This document shows positions 8,489-17,774 of a stretch of DNA of 64,000 nucleotides, one piece after another. Numbering within the stretch: position 1 is the stretch's first letter; each line of letters opens with the position of its first letter. The stretch is taken from the NCBI RefSeq assembly GCF_000234805.1, contig NC_016645.1, positions 1,588,391 through 1,652,390 on the forward strand, in the 5' to 3' direction. The DNA is from Pyrobaculum ferrireducens (GTDB lineage Archaea; Thermoproteota; Thermoprotei; Thermoproteales; Thermoproteaceae). The notes beneath the pieces were generated by a model, which was not told the origin of the DNA, searched no databases, and saw only the letters and a list, made by a program, of their open reading frames with translations. The position numbers were made by a program, and so were the translations under genes.

Positions 8489-9964
8489 ATGATAAAGATT
8501 TCAAGTAGCTACGGGTTGCTGAAGCCCCTCGTCGAGGGCAAGTTTGTAGACGTGGACCACGACCGGGTTTTGCCCACGTACGACCCCGGCTTGGGGAGGC
8601 AGATTGGGGAGGTGCCTGTCATGAAAAACGTGGACGAGGCGGTGCAGTCAGCGGCTAGGGCTTTTGAGAAGTGGTCTAGGCTCCCGGTTTACGAAAGACT
8701 TCAATACTTGGTGAAGTTAAAGATTGTCTTCGAGCAAAGGCTTGAGGAGATGGCCCACCTCATTGCACAGAACGTGGGTAAGACTAAGCAGGAGGCTATG
8801 GGAGAGTTGCGGAGGGCTGTGGAGTCTATCGACATGGCCCTCGCCGCGCCGCATCTAATGGCCGAGGTGAGGAAGGTTATGAACATCGCCCAGGCGGAGC
8901 CGGAGATCGACATGGAGACTGTGAAGGAGCCGCTGGGCGTCTTCGCCGTCATCACGCCATTCAACTTCCCTGTGATGATTCCCATGTGGTTCATACCGCT
9001 GGCTGTGACGCTGGGCGACACTGTGGTCCTGAAGCCCAGCGAGCAGGACCCGGTGCCGGCGCTGTACATGGCTTCGCTGTTTGTAGAGGCGGGCTACCCG
9101 CCGGGGGTGCTCAACGTGGTGCTCGGCGACGGGTCCACGGCTGAGACCTTGATAAAGCATAGAGACGTCGTGGGGGTGGCCTTCGTGGGGTCCACCAGGG
9201 TTGGCTCGCAGGTGTACGCCCTCGCCGCGGCCCACGGCAAGAGGGCGCTGGTGGGCGCCGGGGCTAAGAACCCAGTTGTGGTTATGCCTGACGCCGATAT
9301 GAAAAACGCCGTTGAGAACATAGCCACGGGCTTCTTCGTGATGGCTGGCCAGCGCTGCCTCGCGCCGGGTAACCTAATCCTCGTGGGCGAGGCTTATGAC
9401 AAGTTTAAAAACGCGATTGTGGAGAGGGTGAAGAAGATTAGGGTTGGGTACCAGCTTCTAGACACCACAGACATGGGGCCTGTCATATCGGCCGCCTCTA
9501 AGAAGAGGATTTCTGACATGATTACAAGAGCCGCCGAGGCTGGCGCCGAGGTTCTGGTAGACGGTAGGTCTTACAGCCCGCCGAGGGAGTACGCAGAGGG
9601 CTTCTACCTGGGGCCCACGGTGCTGGACAAGGTGGCCATCGACATGGAAATCGCCCAGGAGGAGGTGTTCGGCCCGGTGTTGCCTATAATTAGAGCTGAG
9701 AGTTTTGAAGAGGCTGTGGAGATCGCAAACAAAACCCGCTACGGCAACGCCGCCTCTATCTTCACATCAAGCGGGAGGTACGCCCGGGAGTTCGCGCGGA
9801 GGGTCAACGCGGGGAATGTAGGCATCAACATGTCAATCGCCCAACCCACGCCTCACTTCCCCTTCGGCGGCAGGAAGCAGTCTTTCTTCGGCGTGTTGCA
9901 CGCACAGGTAGACGCAGTGGACTTCTTCACCGACCGCAAGGTAATTATGCAGAGATGGTGGTAG
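8489..9964 (+). CDS. mmsA: Methylmalonate-semialdehyde dehydrogenase-type aldehyde dehydrogenase
   Basis: About 491 residues of the ALDH superfamily. Family marks are TPFNFPVMIPMWFIPLAV, KPSEQDP, VGAGAKNP and the catalytic-cysteine motif GQRCLA. The C-terminal SFFGVLHA...FFTDRKV is typical of MmsA, the CoA-acylating methylmalonate/malonate-semialdehyde dehydrogenase. The general-base Glu of ordinary ALDHs is absent at the GAGAKNP position, as in MmsA. ATG 8489 is preferred over the upstream TTG at 8477 because a TATA box (TTTTTAAATT, 8461-8470) lies about 25 bases before it. The product would be an acyl-CoA formed with NAD reduction. Confidence 0.85.
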   Translation: MIKISSSYGLLKPLVEGKFVDVDHDRVLPTYDPGLGRQIGEVPVMKNVDEAVQSAARAFEKWSRLPVYERLQYLVKLKIVFEQRLEEMAHLIAQNVGKTKQEAMGELRRAVESIDMALAAPHLMAEVRKVMNIAQAEPEIDMETVKEPLGVFAVITPFNFPVMIPMWFIPLAVTLGDTVVLKPSEQDPVPALYMASLFVEAGYPPGVLNVVLGDGSTAETLIKHRDVVGVAFVGSTRVGSQVYALAAAHGKRALVGAGAKNPVVVMPDADMKNAVENIATGFFVMAGQRCLAPGNLILVGEAYDKFKNAIVERVKKIRVGYQLLDTTDMGPVISAASKKRISDMITRAAEAGAEVLVDGRSYSPPREYAEGFYLGPTVLDKVAIDMEIAQEEVFGPVLPIIRAESFEEAVEIANKTRYGNAASIFTSSGRYAREFARRVNAGNVGINMSIAQPTPHFPFGGRKQSFFGVLHAQVDAVDFFTDRKVIMQRWW

Positions 9965-10578
9965 AGGCCCTCCTCCTCGACCTAGACAAGACGCTTGTAA
10001 ACGTCGAGGACTTCACCGACTACTGCTCTGCGCTGGCGGAGCTGGACGCGGCTGGATACGCCCCACGCGTGAGAGGCCCCGAGACGTACTGGGGCAGGTG
10101 CACCAAGACCGTCATGGATGTTCTAATCTCCCTCGGCGGCGCGGAGTGGGCAAGGGCAAACGAGATAGTGCGCAGATACGAGCTGATCGGCGCGGAGCGG
10201 GCCGTGGCCATGCCCTACCTAGACCTGTTTCTAGCCGCGACGGAGCGCCTCCCAAAGGCAATCGTGACGCTTCTCGACGCCGAGGCCACCAGCCTCGTCC
10301 TCCAGAGATTCGCCATCAAGACGCAGGCGGTGGTGGCGAGGGTACCCGGCATAAGGCCGAAGCCCCACCCCGACCCGGTGATACACGCGCTGAAGCTACT
10401 AGGCGCCGAGCCCGACGGCGCGGTGATGGTTGGAGACAGCGAGTGGGACGAAAAGGCGGCCGATGCCGCGGGGGTGCGCTTCATCGCCGTGACAAACGGG
10501 CGGCAGAACCACAACTTCAAAACCCCATACATAGCCAACAACCTAAAGGAAGCCGCTAAACTAATACAAGAGCTGTAG
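9955..10578 (+). CDS. HAD-superfamily phosphatase (phosphoglycolate phosphatase-like)
   Basis: A 207-residue HAD hydrolase with motif I LLLDLDKTLV near residue 7, a helical cap between about 20 and 95, motif II IVTLLDA, the motif III Lys in IRPKPHPD, and motif IV VMVGDSEWD. Its ATG lies inside the last codons of the aldehyde dehydrogenase gene, so the two are cotranscribed. Unlike the two HAD proteins at 3832-5387 it keeps the full DxD motif. The substrate is not identifiable. Confidence 0.8.
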   Translation: MVVEALLLDLDKTLVNVEDFTDYCSALAELDAAGYAPRVRGPETYWGRCTKTVMDVLISLGGAEWARANEIVRRYELIGAERAVAMPYLDLFLAATERLPKAIVTLLDAEATSLVLQRFAIKTQAVVARVPGIRPKPHPDPVIHALKLLGAEPDGAVMVGDSEWDEKAADAAGVRFIAVTNGRQNHNFKTPYIANNLKEAAKLIQEL

Positions 10579-10596
10579 CCCTCCAATTTCACAAGC

Positions 10597-11064
10597 CTAT
10601 TTACAGACGCCGGCGTGTATCTTTTTGAGATCTTCTGAACGCGCCGCCAGATCTCTCGTCAAGACGCAGATGAGCCTAGCCGCCGTCGAGTCGTCCGGCA
10701 CGTTGGAAACCACGGCCTCGGGATCGGGGCCGTTGTATTGATACCTATGTAGCTCCAACGCTAGAAATGTGTTTTTCAACACCTCCTCGCCGAACCTCCG
10801 CGACAGCAACGCCGCGATCTCGGCCATCCTCGTAGTAGGCATCACGGCGATTACCACATCGACGTCCTCGATCTCCTCCGCCTCCTCCCCCCTACGCAAC
10901 CTCGCGACGCCGGGGAACCTAGCCTTCAGTATATCCCTCCCCTCCACCGCCAGAGCCGCCAGGTAGGCCTTCCAGCACTGAAAAGCCTTGCCAGCGGCGT
11001 CTCTCACCAAGCCCACGGAGAGAAACGCCAGCGCTAGTCTACACTCTATTTCCGCCTCCCTCAT
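10597..11064 (-). CDS. PaREP1/HEPN-like protein
   Basis: A 155-residue protein with an N-terminal helical hairpin (CRLALAFLSVGLVRDAAGKAFQCWKAYLAAL, residues about 8-38) resembling PaREP1-type proteins, a group of small helical HEPN-like proteins abundant in Pyrobaculum. The C-terminal half is not recognisable. No partner nucleotidyltransferase lies next to it. It converges on the HAD gene, whose stop is 18 bases away. HEPN proteins are often RNases of toxin-antitoxin systems, but no clear R-x4-6-H motif was found here. Confidence 0.5.
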   Translation of the reverse strand: MREAEIECRLALAFLSVGLVRDAAGKAFQCWKAYLAALAVEGRDILKARFPGVARLRRGEEAEEIEDVDVVIAVMPTTRMAEIAALLSRRFGEEVLKNTFLALELHRYQYNGPDPEAVVSNVPDDSTAARLICVLTRDLAARSEDLKKIHAGVCK

Positions 11065-11222
11065 ACGCGCCTCCTATACCGCCCAGGGTCTCTCCAAGGC
11101 TTAGCCAAAACTGGGAACTCCACAGTGCCGTTGCGGCTTCCTCTTATAACTTTAGCTGGCTCCAATCTGTGATGTGTTTAACAACAACAGACACATTTTT
11201 CAATTCCTCTCGCGGAATCACC

Positions 11223-12479
11223 ATGTATGTTGATAGGGCTAAGCGGCTGTACCTAGAGACGGGTTTTAGATTTCCCCGCGAGATTATATGGGCCATGGGT
11301 GTCGTGAAGGCGGCGTGCGCAATGGCCAACGCCCAGCTCGGCGCTCTAGACGGGGAGATCGCGAGGGCCATCGCGGCTGCCGCGCGCGAGCTGGCCGATG
11401 GGAAGATGGACGGCGAGGTTACGGTTGATGTATTCCAGACAGGCTCAGGCACGGGGTTTAACATGAACATAAACGAGGTGGTGGCCAGGAGGGCCTCGGA
11501 GATCCTAGGCATGCCTGTGCACCCAAACGACCACGTCAACAAGAGCCAGTCCTCCAACGACGTGGTGCCGACCGCGATTAGGCTCGCGGCGTTGCGGGCG
11601 GCCAGGGAGCTGTTGTTGCCGGCCCTGGACGCCGCAATATCTACGCTGGGGCTGAAGGCGGCGGAGTTTGCCAGCATCGTCAAGGCTGGCCGTACCCATC
11701 TGCGGGACGCGCTCCCGGTGACGCTGGGGCAGGAGCTGGGGGCATACGCCGCGGCCCTTAGACGCGAAAAGGAGTTCGTGGAGCTGGCACTGGCTAGGGT
11801 GGCAGAGGTCCCTCTGGGAGGGACGGCGGTCGGCACCGGGCAAGGCGCGCCGGAGGGCTTTGCCGAGTTAGCCGTGGCGCTGGCGGCCAAGGAGTCGGGT
11901 CTTCCCCTAAAGAGAGGCAACCCGTTCACTCAGATGAGGCTCCTCACCGACTTGTTGCTTATATCCTCGGCGCTACGCGCCCTCTCGGTCGACCTTTACA
12001 GGCTCATGCAGGACGTGAGGCTCATGTTCTCCGGGCCCAACACGGGCCTGGCGGAGATAGATCTGCCGAGCCAGCGGGAGCTCCCCGGTAGCTCAATGAT
12101 GCCGGGTAAGCACAACCCCGTCACCGCCGAGGCCGCCATGTTAGCCGCGGCTCAGGTGATGGGCCTCGACCACGCCAACCAGATAGCGGCGTTGCTGGGC
12201 GAGTTTGAGCTGTCCATGGGTATCCCGCTGATGGGCTACAATATCATTACACAGATCAAGCTTTTGTCCGAGGCCTTGAGGAAGGCGGCTGAGGTCGTGG
12301 TGGCCGATATTATGCCCAACGTTGAGAGAATGCGGGCATATGCCCAAGCCTCCCAAGCCAGCGTCACCGCGTTCGCTACTGTGCTGGGCTACGACAAGGC
12401 GGCGCGCTTAGCCGAGTTATTGGAGAGGGGGGTGCCGCTGGAGGAAGCTCTCAAGTCGATTAATAAATCAGGAGTGTAG
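11223..12479 (+). CDS. fumC: Class II fumarase
   Basis: About 418 residues of the fumarase/aspartase superfamily, catalysing hydration of fumarate to malate in the citric acid cycle. Diagnostic sequences are QTGSGTGFNMNINEV, HPNDHVNKSQSSNDVVPT, the TH of AGRTHLRDA, and the signature GSSMMPGKHNP. ATG 11223 gives the short N-terminus expected for archaeal fumarases. However, a TATA box near 11142-11151 would fit transcription starting at the in-frame GTG/ATG at 11169/11172, adding 17-18 residues, so the start is not settled. The 3' end overlaps the convergent GlcG-like gene by 12 bases. Confidence 0.9.
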   Translation: MYVDRAKRLYLETGFRFPREIIWAMGVVKAACAMANAQLGALDGEIARAIAAAARELADGKMDGEVTVDVFQTGSGTGFNMNINEVVARRASEILGMPVHPNDHVNKSQSSNDVVPTAIRLAALRAARELLLPALDAAISTLGLKAAEFASIVKAGRTHLRDALPVTLGQELGAYAAALRREKEFVELALARVAEVPLGGTAVGTGQGAPEGFAELAVALAAKESGLPLKRGNPFTQMRLLTDLLLISSALRALSVDLYRLMQDVRLMFSGPNTGLAEIDLPSQRELPGSSMMPGKHNPVTAEAAMLAAAQVMGLDHANQIAALLGEFELSMGIPLMGYNIITQIKLLSEALRKAAEVVVADIMPNVERMRAYAQASQASVTAFATVLGYDKAARLAELLERGVPLEEALKSINKSGV

Positions 12480-12851
12480 GGCCTCGGCGACTGCCTTAGC
12501 CACCTCTTCGTCCTGATCTCCTGTGCCTCCGCTTACCCCCACCGCGCCTCTGAAGCTATTGGAGGAGACCGGCAGGCCTCCTTTGCCGAAGATTAAGCCG
12601 GCGTGGATCGTGAGACCTATGTAGAAGGGCAGGTTCTGGGCCGCCCTCTCTGCGAGCTCTGCAGTTGACCGCCTAAACACGGCGGCTGTCCGGGCTTTGA
12701 GGTACGCTACCCACGGAGAGAATACGTATGCCCCTGGCATCTTGTAGATGGCGACCACCTCGCCGTTTTCATCCACAACCGCGATGGACACCTTTATCCC
12801 CATCTGCTCGGCCTTGGAGACGCCCCTGGCCACGGCGTCGAAAACCTTCAT
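12468..12851 (-). CDS. GlcG/HbpS-family protein
   Basis: A 127-residue protein of the GlcG/HbpS (DUF336) family. Typical features are VSIAVVDENGEVVAIYKM near residue 22, and the glycine-rich C-terminal GAVGVSGGTGDQDEEVAKA. Family members bind small ligands such as heme or corrinoids and are often found beside catabolic genes, but the biochemical role is poorly known. It is the last of three minus-strand genes (FAH-family enzyme, MDR dehydrogenase, GlcG), its start overlapping the end of the MDR gene by four bases. Confidence 0.8.
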   Translation of the reverse strand: MKVFDAVARGVSKAEQMGIKVSIAVVDENGEVVAIYKMPGAYVFSPWVAYLKARTAAVFRRSTAELAERAAQNLPFYIGLTIHAGLIFGKGGLPVSSNSFRGAVGVSGGTGDQDEEVAKAVAEALHS

Positions 12852-13843
12852 ATCGCCACCAGTACCTTGCCGACTCTGTCGCCGGACCGCAACTCCTCCA
12901 AGGCGCGCCTCGCCTCCGCCAAGCCGTACGTCTTGTATATAACCGCCTTTATCCTTCCGCTCTCTAGAAGCCTCACCACCAGCTTAAAGTCGCCGCGCCT
13001 CCCGCCGGTGGAGCCTATCACAGAGATCTGCATCCCGTAGAGCCTCCTCAGATCCAGCTTCACCTCGGCGCCTGTTAAAGCCCCAGCCGTGACGTAGCGC
13101 CCCATCCTCCCAAGTAGGGAGTAGCTCAGCTCCCAGTTGCCGGCTCCCGTTGGGTCCAGTACCACATCGAAAGGAGCCGCTTCCCTCGCCTCATCCGGCG
13201 TCACTACGTAATCTGCACCTATCGACTTCAGCACTGGGGCCGACATGTCCTTGCGCCTAGTCACCGCGTACACCTCGCCGCCGAGCAACTTGGCGAACTG
13301 GACTGCGTAAACCCCTACGTTGCCGGTGGCCCCAACCACGGCCACCCGCTCGCCGGGGGATATGCCGGCTCTATACGCCATGTTCCACGCTGTGAGGCCC
13401 CCGATGGGCAGGGTCGCCGCCTCCCTCAACTCGGCCCTGGTCTTCTCGACGTTGCGCGCAGGTACCACCGCGTACTCGGCGTAGCCGCCCTGGGTGGCGA
13501 CTCCGATCAACGCGCCGCCAGTCGACTCGCACATCTGCGTCCAGCCAGCTAGGCAGTGGCGGCAGTGCCCGCAGTACAGCCTGTTGTACACAACCACCGC
13601 GTCCCCCCGCTGTAGCCCCTCAACCCCGGGCCCCACCTCCTCCACAACCCCGGCGAATTCGCTACCGGGTATGTGGGGCATCGGCGTAGCCTTGACGGCG
13701 CCCGTCACCACGTTGTAGTCCAGCGGGTTGGCCCCCGCGTGCCTCACCTTTATCAAAACCTCGCCGGGCCCCGGCCGGGGGGCCTCCACGTCTTGTATAG
13801 ACAGGTTCTCCAGGCCTGGCGTGGAAAAGACAGCCGCCTTCAT
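12848..13843 (-). CDS. Zinc-binding MDR-family dehydrogenase/reductase
   Basis: A 331-residue medium-chain dehydrogenase/reductase. The structural zinc lobe is present (CGHCRHC...C, near residue 93), and the nucleotide-binding GATGNVGVYAVQ loop is near 168. The usual catalytic-zinc Cys near residue 38 is missing (AGANPLDYN) and the following histidine position reads PGSEFAG. It therefore looks like a zinc-structured quinone/enoyl reductase and not a classical alcohol dehydrogenase; acryloyl- or crotonyl-CoA-type reductases of crenarchaea share this pattern. It directly abuts the FAH-family gene, so a joint catabolic step is likely. Confidence 0.8.
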   Translation of the reverse strand: MKAAVFSTPGLENLSIQDVEAPRPGPGEVLIKVRHAGANPLDYNVVTGAVKATPMPHIPGSEFAGVVEEVGPGVEGLQRGDAVVVYNRLYCGHCRHCLAGWTQMCESTGGALIGVATQGGYAEYAVVPARNVEKTRAELREAATLPIGGLTAWNMAYRAGISPGERVAVVGATGNVGVYAVQFAKLLGGEVYAVTRRKDMSAPVLKSIGADYVVTPDEAREAAPFDVVLDPTGAGNWELSYSLLGRMGRYVTAGALTGAEVKLDLRRLYGMQISVIGSTGGRRGDFKLVVRLLESGRIKAVIYKTYGLAEARRALEELRSGDRVGKVLVAI

Positions 13844-14758
13844 CTACTGCTCCTCCACCACGTAGTTCCGAAGTACGCCGATCTTCTCGACCTCGGCCTC
13901 AACCACGTCGCCTCCCTTTAGGAATTTGCCCTTGGGGAATCCGACGCCGGGCGGCGTGCCTGTAAATATTAAATCGCCGGGCTTCAGCGTTATGCCTTGG
14001 GAAGCCCAGTGTATGAGCTGCTGCACGTTGAAGATCAGCTCTGAGGTGTTGCCCTCCTGCTCCAAACCGCCGTTCACCCTCAGCCTCAGCCCCAGCTTGT
14101 TGGGATCCGGCACCTCGTCCCTTGTAACTATGTACGGCCCGACGGGCGCCGCCGTGTCCATGGACTTGCCCCATATCCAGTTCTGGCCGTAGGGGTTAAG
14201 CTGCTGCGGCCAGCCCGGCGGGAACTGCCAGTCTCTGAGCGAGATGTCGTTACCCACGGCGTAGCCGAAGACGTAGTCCAGCGCCTTTTCTGGAGGTATG
14301 TACTTCCCAGCCCTGCCCATCACCACCACCAGCTCCACCTCCCAGTCCATCTTCTGCACCACCCTGTGCTTAACGATCGGCTGCTCGTGGCCCACCAGGG
14401 CGTTAGGGAATTTGGGGAAGAAGTAGGGCCTCTCCGGCGGCTTTACCCCGGCTTCCTGGCCGTGGGCTTTGTAGTTCACAGCAACCGCGAATATCTTCTC
14501 TGGGTTCGGCACGGGGGGCTCCCATGTTATTTCCTTCGCGTTGAGCTTGGCCTCGGGAGGCGCTCTGCGGGCTAGGTAGTCCACGACGTCTAGGGCGGGC
14601 TTCCCCACGGCTATGAGCTTCCTCATGTCGTATAGAAACTCCGGCGCCTCGTAGGCGTCGTACACAGCCACGTAGGCCATTGGCAGGTCAATAATTTCGC
14701 CGTTTAGGAAAAGACCCACCTTTCTTGTGTCCCCTTTTCTAAACGTCAACAACTTCAT
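13844..14758 (-). CDS. Fumarylacetoacetate hydrolase-family protein
   Basis: A 304-residue FAH-superfamily enzyme. The metal-binding acidic residues appear in MDWEVELVVVMG (near residue 141-152), the family motif GNDISLRDWQ follows near 173, and GKSMDTAAPVGP is near 197. The superfamily includes hydrolases, isomerases and decarboxylases of the meta-cleavage pathways, plus acylpyruvases and 2-keto-3-deoxy sugar acid enzymes, so the substrate is open. It heads a three-gene operon with its own promoter (AAATTTTTAG near 14783-14792, about 28 bases before the ATG). Confidence 0.85.
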   Translation of the reverse strand: MKLLTFRKGDTRKVGLFLNGEIIDLPMAYVAVYDAYEAPEFLYDMRKLIAVGKPALDVVDYLARRAPPEAKLNAKEITWEPPVPNPEKIFAVAVNYKAHGQEAGVKPPERPYFFPKFPNALVGHEQPIVKHRVVQKMDWEVELVVVMGRAGKYIPPEKALDYVFGYAVGNDISLRDWQFPPGWPQQLNPYGQNWIWGKSMDTAAPVGPYIVTRDEVPDPNKLGLRLRVNGGLEQEGNTSELIFNVQQLIHWASQGITLKPGDLIFTGTPPGVGFPKGKFLKGGDVVEAEVEKIGVLRNYVVEEQ

Positions 14759-14938
14759 GAGCGGCGGATCGAGTCGTAAGCTAAAAATTTTTCGGGAATA
14801 TATTTCTATCAGTGAATTTATAAATTCTCAAATTAGAAACAACATAGTTATTAAACGCCACGGCGAGTTGCCACGGAATAATGTTACGTTATATATAATG
14901 ATGGAAATATTTTAATAGATGTTACCGACCTATTAGTA

Positions 14939-15883
14939 ATGGCGACTTCCCGTTATCTCCGACGCGTGCAGAAGATTAAGACAGGTAGCTACATCATATC
15001 CCTACCCATGGACTGGGTTCTAAAAAATAGGCTCAAGCCCAAAGACCCGTTGCTAGTCTTCGAGGATCCCAATAACAACATTGTTGTTAAGATCCCCATG
15101 TCTAGATGCAACCTCACTCTCGACGCCGGGATCTACGAAGACCCAGAGTTGCTGGAGGAGGTTGTCAAGTATCTATACATCTTCGGAGTCGATCAGATAA
15201 CCGTCACAGGCCACAACCAGGGCGTGCTGAAGCGGCTTAGAGAGCTCAGAAAAGACTTGATTGGGTATGAAATTGACGACTTCACCAACGGCCGCGTCGT
15301 GATCTCTATCAAGGACGACATACACGCCCTCGAGGAGAGGCACTTGAAGAGGGTTTGGGAGAAGTATCTAAAGCTCCTTGGAGACATACTAGACGGCATA
15401 TGTAGCTACAGAAACGACGAGGAGCTTAGAGACAAGATTGTGGAGTCTAAGAGACTTGTGAGGCACCTCCAGAGGCTACTGTCAATAGCGCTCAAGGAGC
15501 CCGAGCGCAACAAGATACCATACCCCACCTTCGCCGCCTTTTTCGAAACCACAATTAGGCTGAGGGAGGTGGGGTACTACATCTACAGAATGGTGGACTT
15601 CCTCGCCGGAGTTAGGCAAAGGGAGGAGCTAGACGCCATGTGCAGACTCTGCAAAGAGGCGCTCAACACCTCCGACCTGAAGAGGCTGGTGGAGATCCGG
15701 GAGAGGATAAACACGCTGGAGGAGGCGTCGCTTCCAAAACTAAACGCCTACGAGGCCCACATGGCCTTCGCCATGAGACGCATCGTCTTCAACCTAGTAA
15801 GAATATCGGAGCTCATGACGGTGGCCGCCGCCGCGCAGAGGACAGTCTGCACACCTGCAAGCCGGGAAGAAGAGGAGTTCTAA
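14939..15883 (+). CDS. AbrB-PhoU-like regulatory protein
   Basis: A 314-residue protein. Residues 1 to about 50 form a SpoVT/AbrB-type swapped-hairpin DNA-binding domain (RRVQKIKTGSYIISLPMDWV); the rest is helical with PhoU-like repeats, from about 115 to 300. Archaeal fusions of this kind are thought to regulate phosphate uptake, but no phosphate transporter lies nearby, so the target is unknown. The start is supported by a TATA box (AATATTTTAATAG, about 14906-14918). It is a single-gene unit, divergent from the FAH operon across a 180-bp AT-rich region that holds both promoters. Confidence 0.8.
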   Translation: MATSRYLRRVQKIKTGSYIISLPMDWVLKNRLKPKDPLLVFEDPNNNIVVKIPMSRCNLTLDAGIYEDPELLEEVVKYLYIFGVDQITVTGHNQGVLKRLRELRKDLIGYEIDDFTNGRVVISIKDDIHALEERHLKRVWEKYLKLLGDILDGICSYRNDEELRDKIVESKRLVRHLQRLLSIALKEPERNKIPYPTFAAFFETTIRLREVGYYIYRMVDFLAGVRQREELDAMCRLCKEALNTSDLKRLVEIRERINTLEEASLPKLNAYEAHMAFAMRRIVFNLVRISELMTVAAAAQRTVCTPASREEEEF

Positions 15884-15909
15884 CGGTCCCCACACACCCC
15901 ACCCCCCGC

Positions 15910-16548
15910 CTACCTCCCGTAGATGAAAAAGTCGACAACCACATTGTTGACCATGTGGTACAGAAGGCAGGCCCATGTCGATTTTGTAACTATGTACAGC
16001 GCCGCGGCTACGAGACCCCATAGAAACATGTAGCCCGCCAGCGCCGCGCCGAATCGTAGATGCACGGCTGAGAACGCCGCCGAGGTGAGCAAGGCGGCCC
16101 ACCTATTCCCCACCGCAGGCGCCAGCCTAGAGATTGAGTAGCCTCTGAAAAAAGCCTCCTCGAAGAAAGCCGCCCCAAGGGCCCAAATCGCCACGGGCAC
16201 CGCGTTGATGCCCGCTGTGCTGTAGCCCCACCTGCCCCACTGCAGGCCCAGCGCCGAGTAAAGCAAGTTGACGGGCCACCACAGCGTAAAGACGAGTACC
16301 CAGAGCGCGATGGCGAGCGCGGCCTCTCTTGGGCCAAGCCTGCCGCTGTATATACTGCTGAAGGCGCCTCTCCACGTGCCGTAGCCCTCTCTCTTCACAA
16401 CTATGTAGAGAAGCGCCATGAAAGAGGCCAGCTGCACGGCGGTGTATATCAAAGCGTACCACGGGTTGTCCGCGGGCGGCTTCACAACTGCGTATACAGC
16501 CAAGGCGGCGAGGTAGTAGCCTCCCATCGCCAGTAGAAGGCCTATCAT
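15910..16548 (-). CDS. CPBP-family intramembrane metalloprotease
   Basis: A 212-residue polytopic membrane protein. The CPBP/ABI motifs are present in order: FFEEAFFRGYS (EExxxR) near residue 135, FSAVHLRFG (FxxxH) near 170, and YHMVNNVVVD (HxxxN/D) near 198. These form the glutamate/histidine active site of Rce1-like intramembrane proteases. Its substrate is unknown. It is followed by no cotranscribed partner; the MFS gene on the same strand starts 1.1 kb upstream and ends 28 bases before this ORF begins, so the two may form one transcript. Confidence 0.85.
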   Translation of the reverse strand: MIGLLLAMGGYYLAALAVYAVVKPPADNPWYALIYTAVQLASFMALLYIVVKREGYGTWRGAFSSIYSGRLGPREAALAIALWVLVFTLWWPVNLLYSALGLQWGRWGYSTAGINAVPVAIWALGAAFFEEAFFRGYSISRLAPAVGNRWAALLTSAAFSAVHLRFGAALAGYMFLWGLVAAALYIVTKSTWACLLYHMVNNVVVDFFIYGR

Positions 16549-16576
16549 ACAAAAATGTCGACTTATAGTTAAATAT

Positions 16577-17677
16577 CTAACGAAGCCCCACTCTAGAGAG
16601 TAGTAGGGAGGTCAGCGCGGCCGTGGCGGCCACCACCGCGGCCGAGGCTATGAAGGGGGCGGTGGCCGAGATTGTAGTGTAGAGGTAGCCGCCGATCGTC
16701 GGGCCGGCTATCCTGCCGAGGGTCCCCGCCGACTGCAATGCGCCGAGCTCCACGCCAGCCCCTCTCCTCGACGCGGCGGCGAATATGAAAGAAGACGCAA
16801 CCACGCCGCCCAGCGACACCAACGCGGCGCCTATGTAGAGAACCGCCAGCGAGCTCGAGGCGAAGCTCAGCAGAAGCAGGCCCACCGCCATGGTGGCCAT
16901 GCCCAGCGGCGCGTTTCTACCCGGGCTGGAGGACCTCTCGAGGCGTCTAACCACTGGCTGGGCCGCCCCGGCGGCTACGCCGGAGACGAAGAACAGAAGG
17001 CCTATCTGAAAGGGAGTTAGCCCCCGGGCGAAGGCTGAGAAGTAGGAGAGGAGAGCCTCGAACATAGACATGCCCAGGTTCAGCATAAGCACCGGAACCG
17101 CCAGGAGGCCCACCACAATTTCAAAACCCTGGCGCCGGGTTGGCCTGGTGTTGGGCAACCTAGCCACCGCGGTGCCTGCTAGGGCGTAAAGCACCGCCGA
17201 GGCGAGGAACGGTAGCCGGGGGTGCAACGTGCCTAACGCCCCCCCGATGGCGGGCCCCGCGACGAAGCCGACGCCGAAGGCTATGCCGAAGAGAGCCATG
17301 GCGGAGGCCCTGCGGTCACTCGGCGTAAGGTCCGCTATCCAAGCTTGGAGCGCCGCCAGGGTGCCGCCCCCCACTCCGGCCAGCGCCCTGCCGAGGGCCA
17401 GCTGGGCGAGGCTTTGGGCGGCGTAGGCGACAGCTTGGCCTGCGGCTCCGAGGGCTAGGCCAGCCGCCACCACGGGGGCCCTGCCTATCTTGTCGGAGAC
17501 GTAGCCCCATAGAGGCGCCGTAACGAACTGCATTAGGGAGAATAGGGACACCAGCAGACCCTGGGCCGCCGCGTCGCCCCCCAGCTCTCTTAGGAGGAAG
17601 GGCATCGCGGGTAGTATTATGCCGAAGCCCACCATCTGCAGAGCAACTGCGCCCAGTAGCAGAAAGCGCGTCTCCAT
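16577..17677 (-). CDS. MFS transporter
   Basis: A 366-residue transporter with about 12 hydrophobic segments in two halves. The major-facilitator loop 2-3 motif is seen as GYVSDKIGRAPVV near residue 58. It resembles drug/metabolite efflux carriers of the DHA type, but no substrate can be assigned. The gene lies immediately upstream of the CPBP protease on the same strand. Confidence 0.85.
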   Translation of the reverse strand: METRFLLLGAVALQMVGFGIILPAMPFLLRELGGDAAAQGLLVSLFSLMQFVTAPLWGYVSDKIGRAPVVAAGLALGAAGQAVAYAAQSLAQLALGRALAGVGGGTLAALQAWIADLTPSDRRASAMALFGIAFGVGFVAGPAIGGALGTLHPRLPFLASAVLYALAGTAVARLPNTRPTRRQGFEIVVGLLAVPVLMLNLGMSMFEALLSYFSAFARGLTPFQIGLLFFVSGVAAGAAQPVVRRLERSSSPGRNAPLGMATMAVGLLLLSFASSSLAVLYIGAALVSLGGVVASSFIFAAASRRGAGVELGALQSAGTLGRIAGPTIGGYLYTTISATAPFIASAAVVAATAALTSLLLSRVGLR

Positions 17678-17774
17678 GCCGGCTGATGGACATGGATTTT
17701 AAAGTGTAAAACCGGCGCGGTGGGGAGGGGGACGCCGTGCGGAAGACTTATAACCCGTGGAGGGCGGTGTTTTT

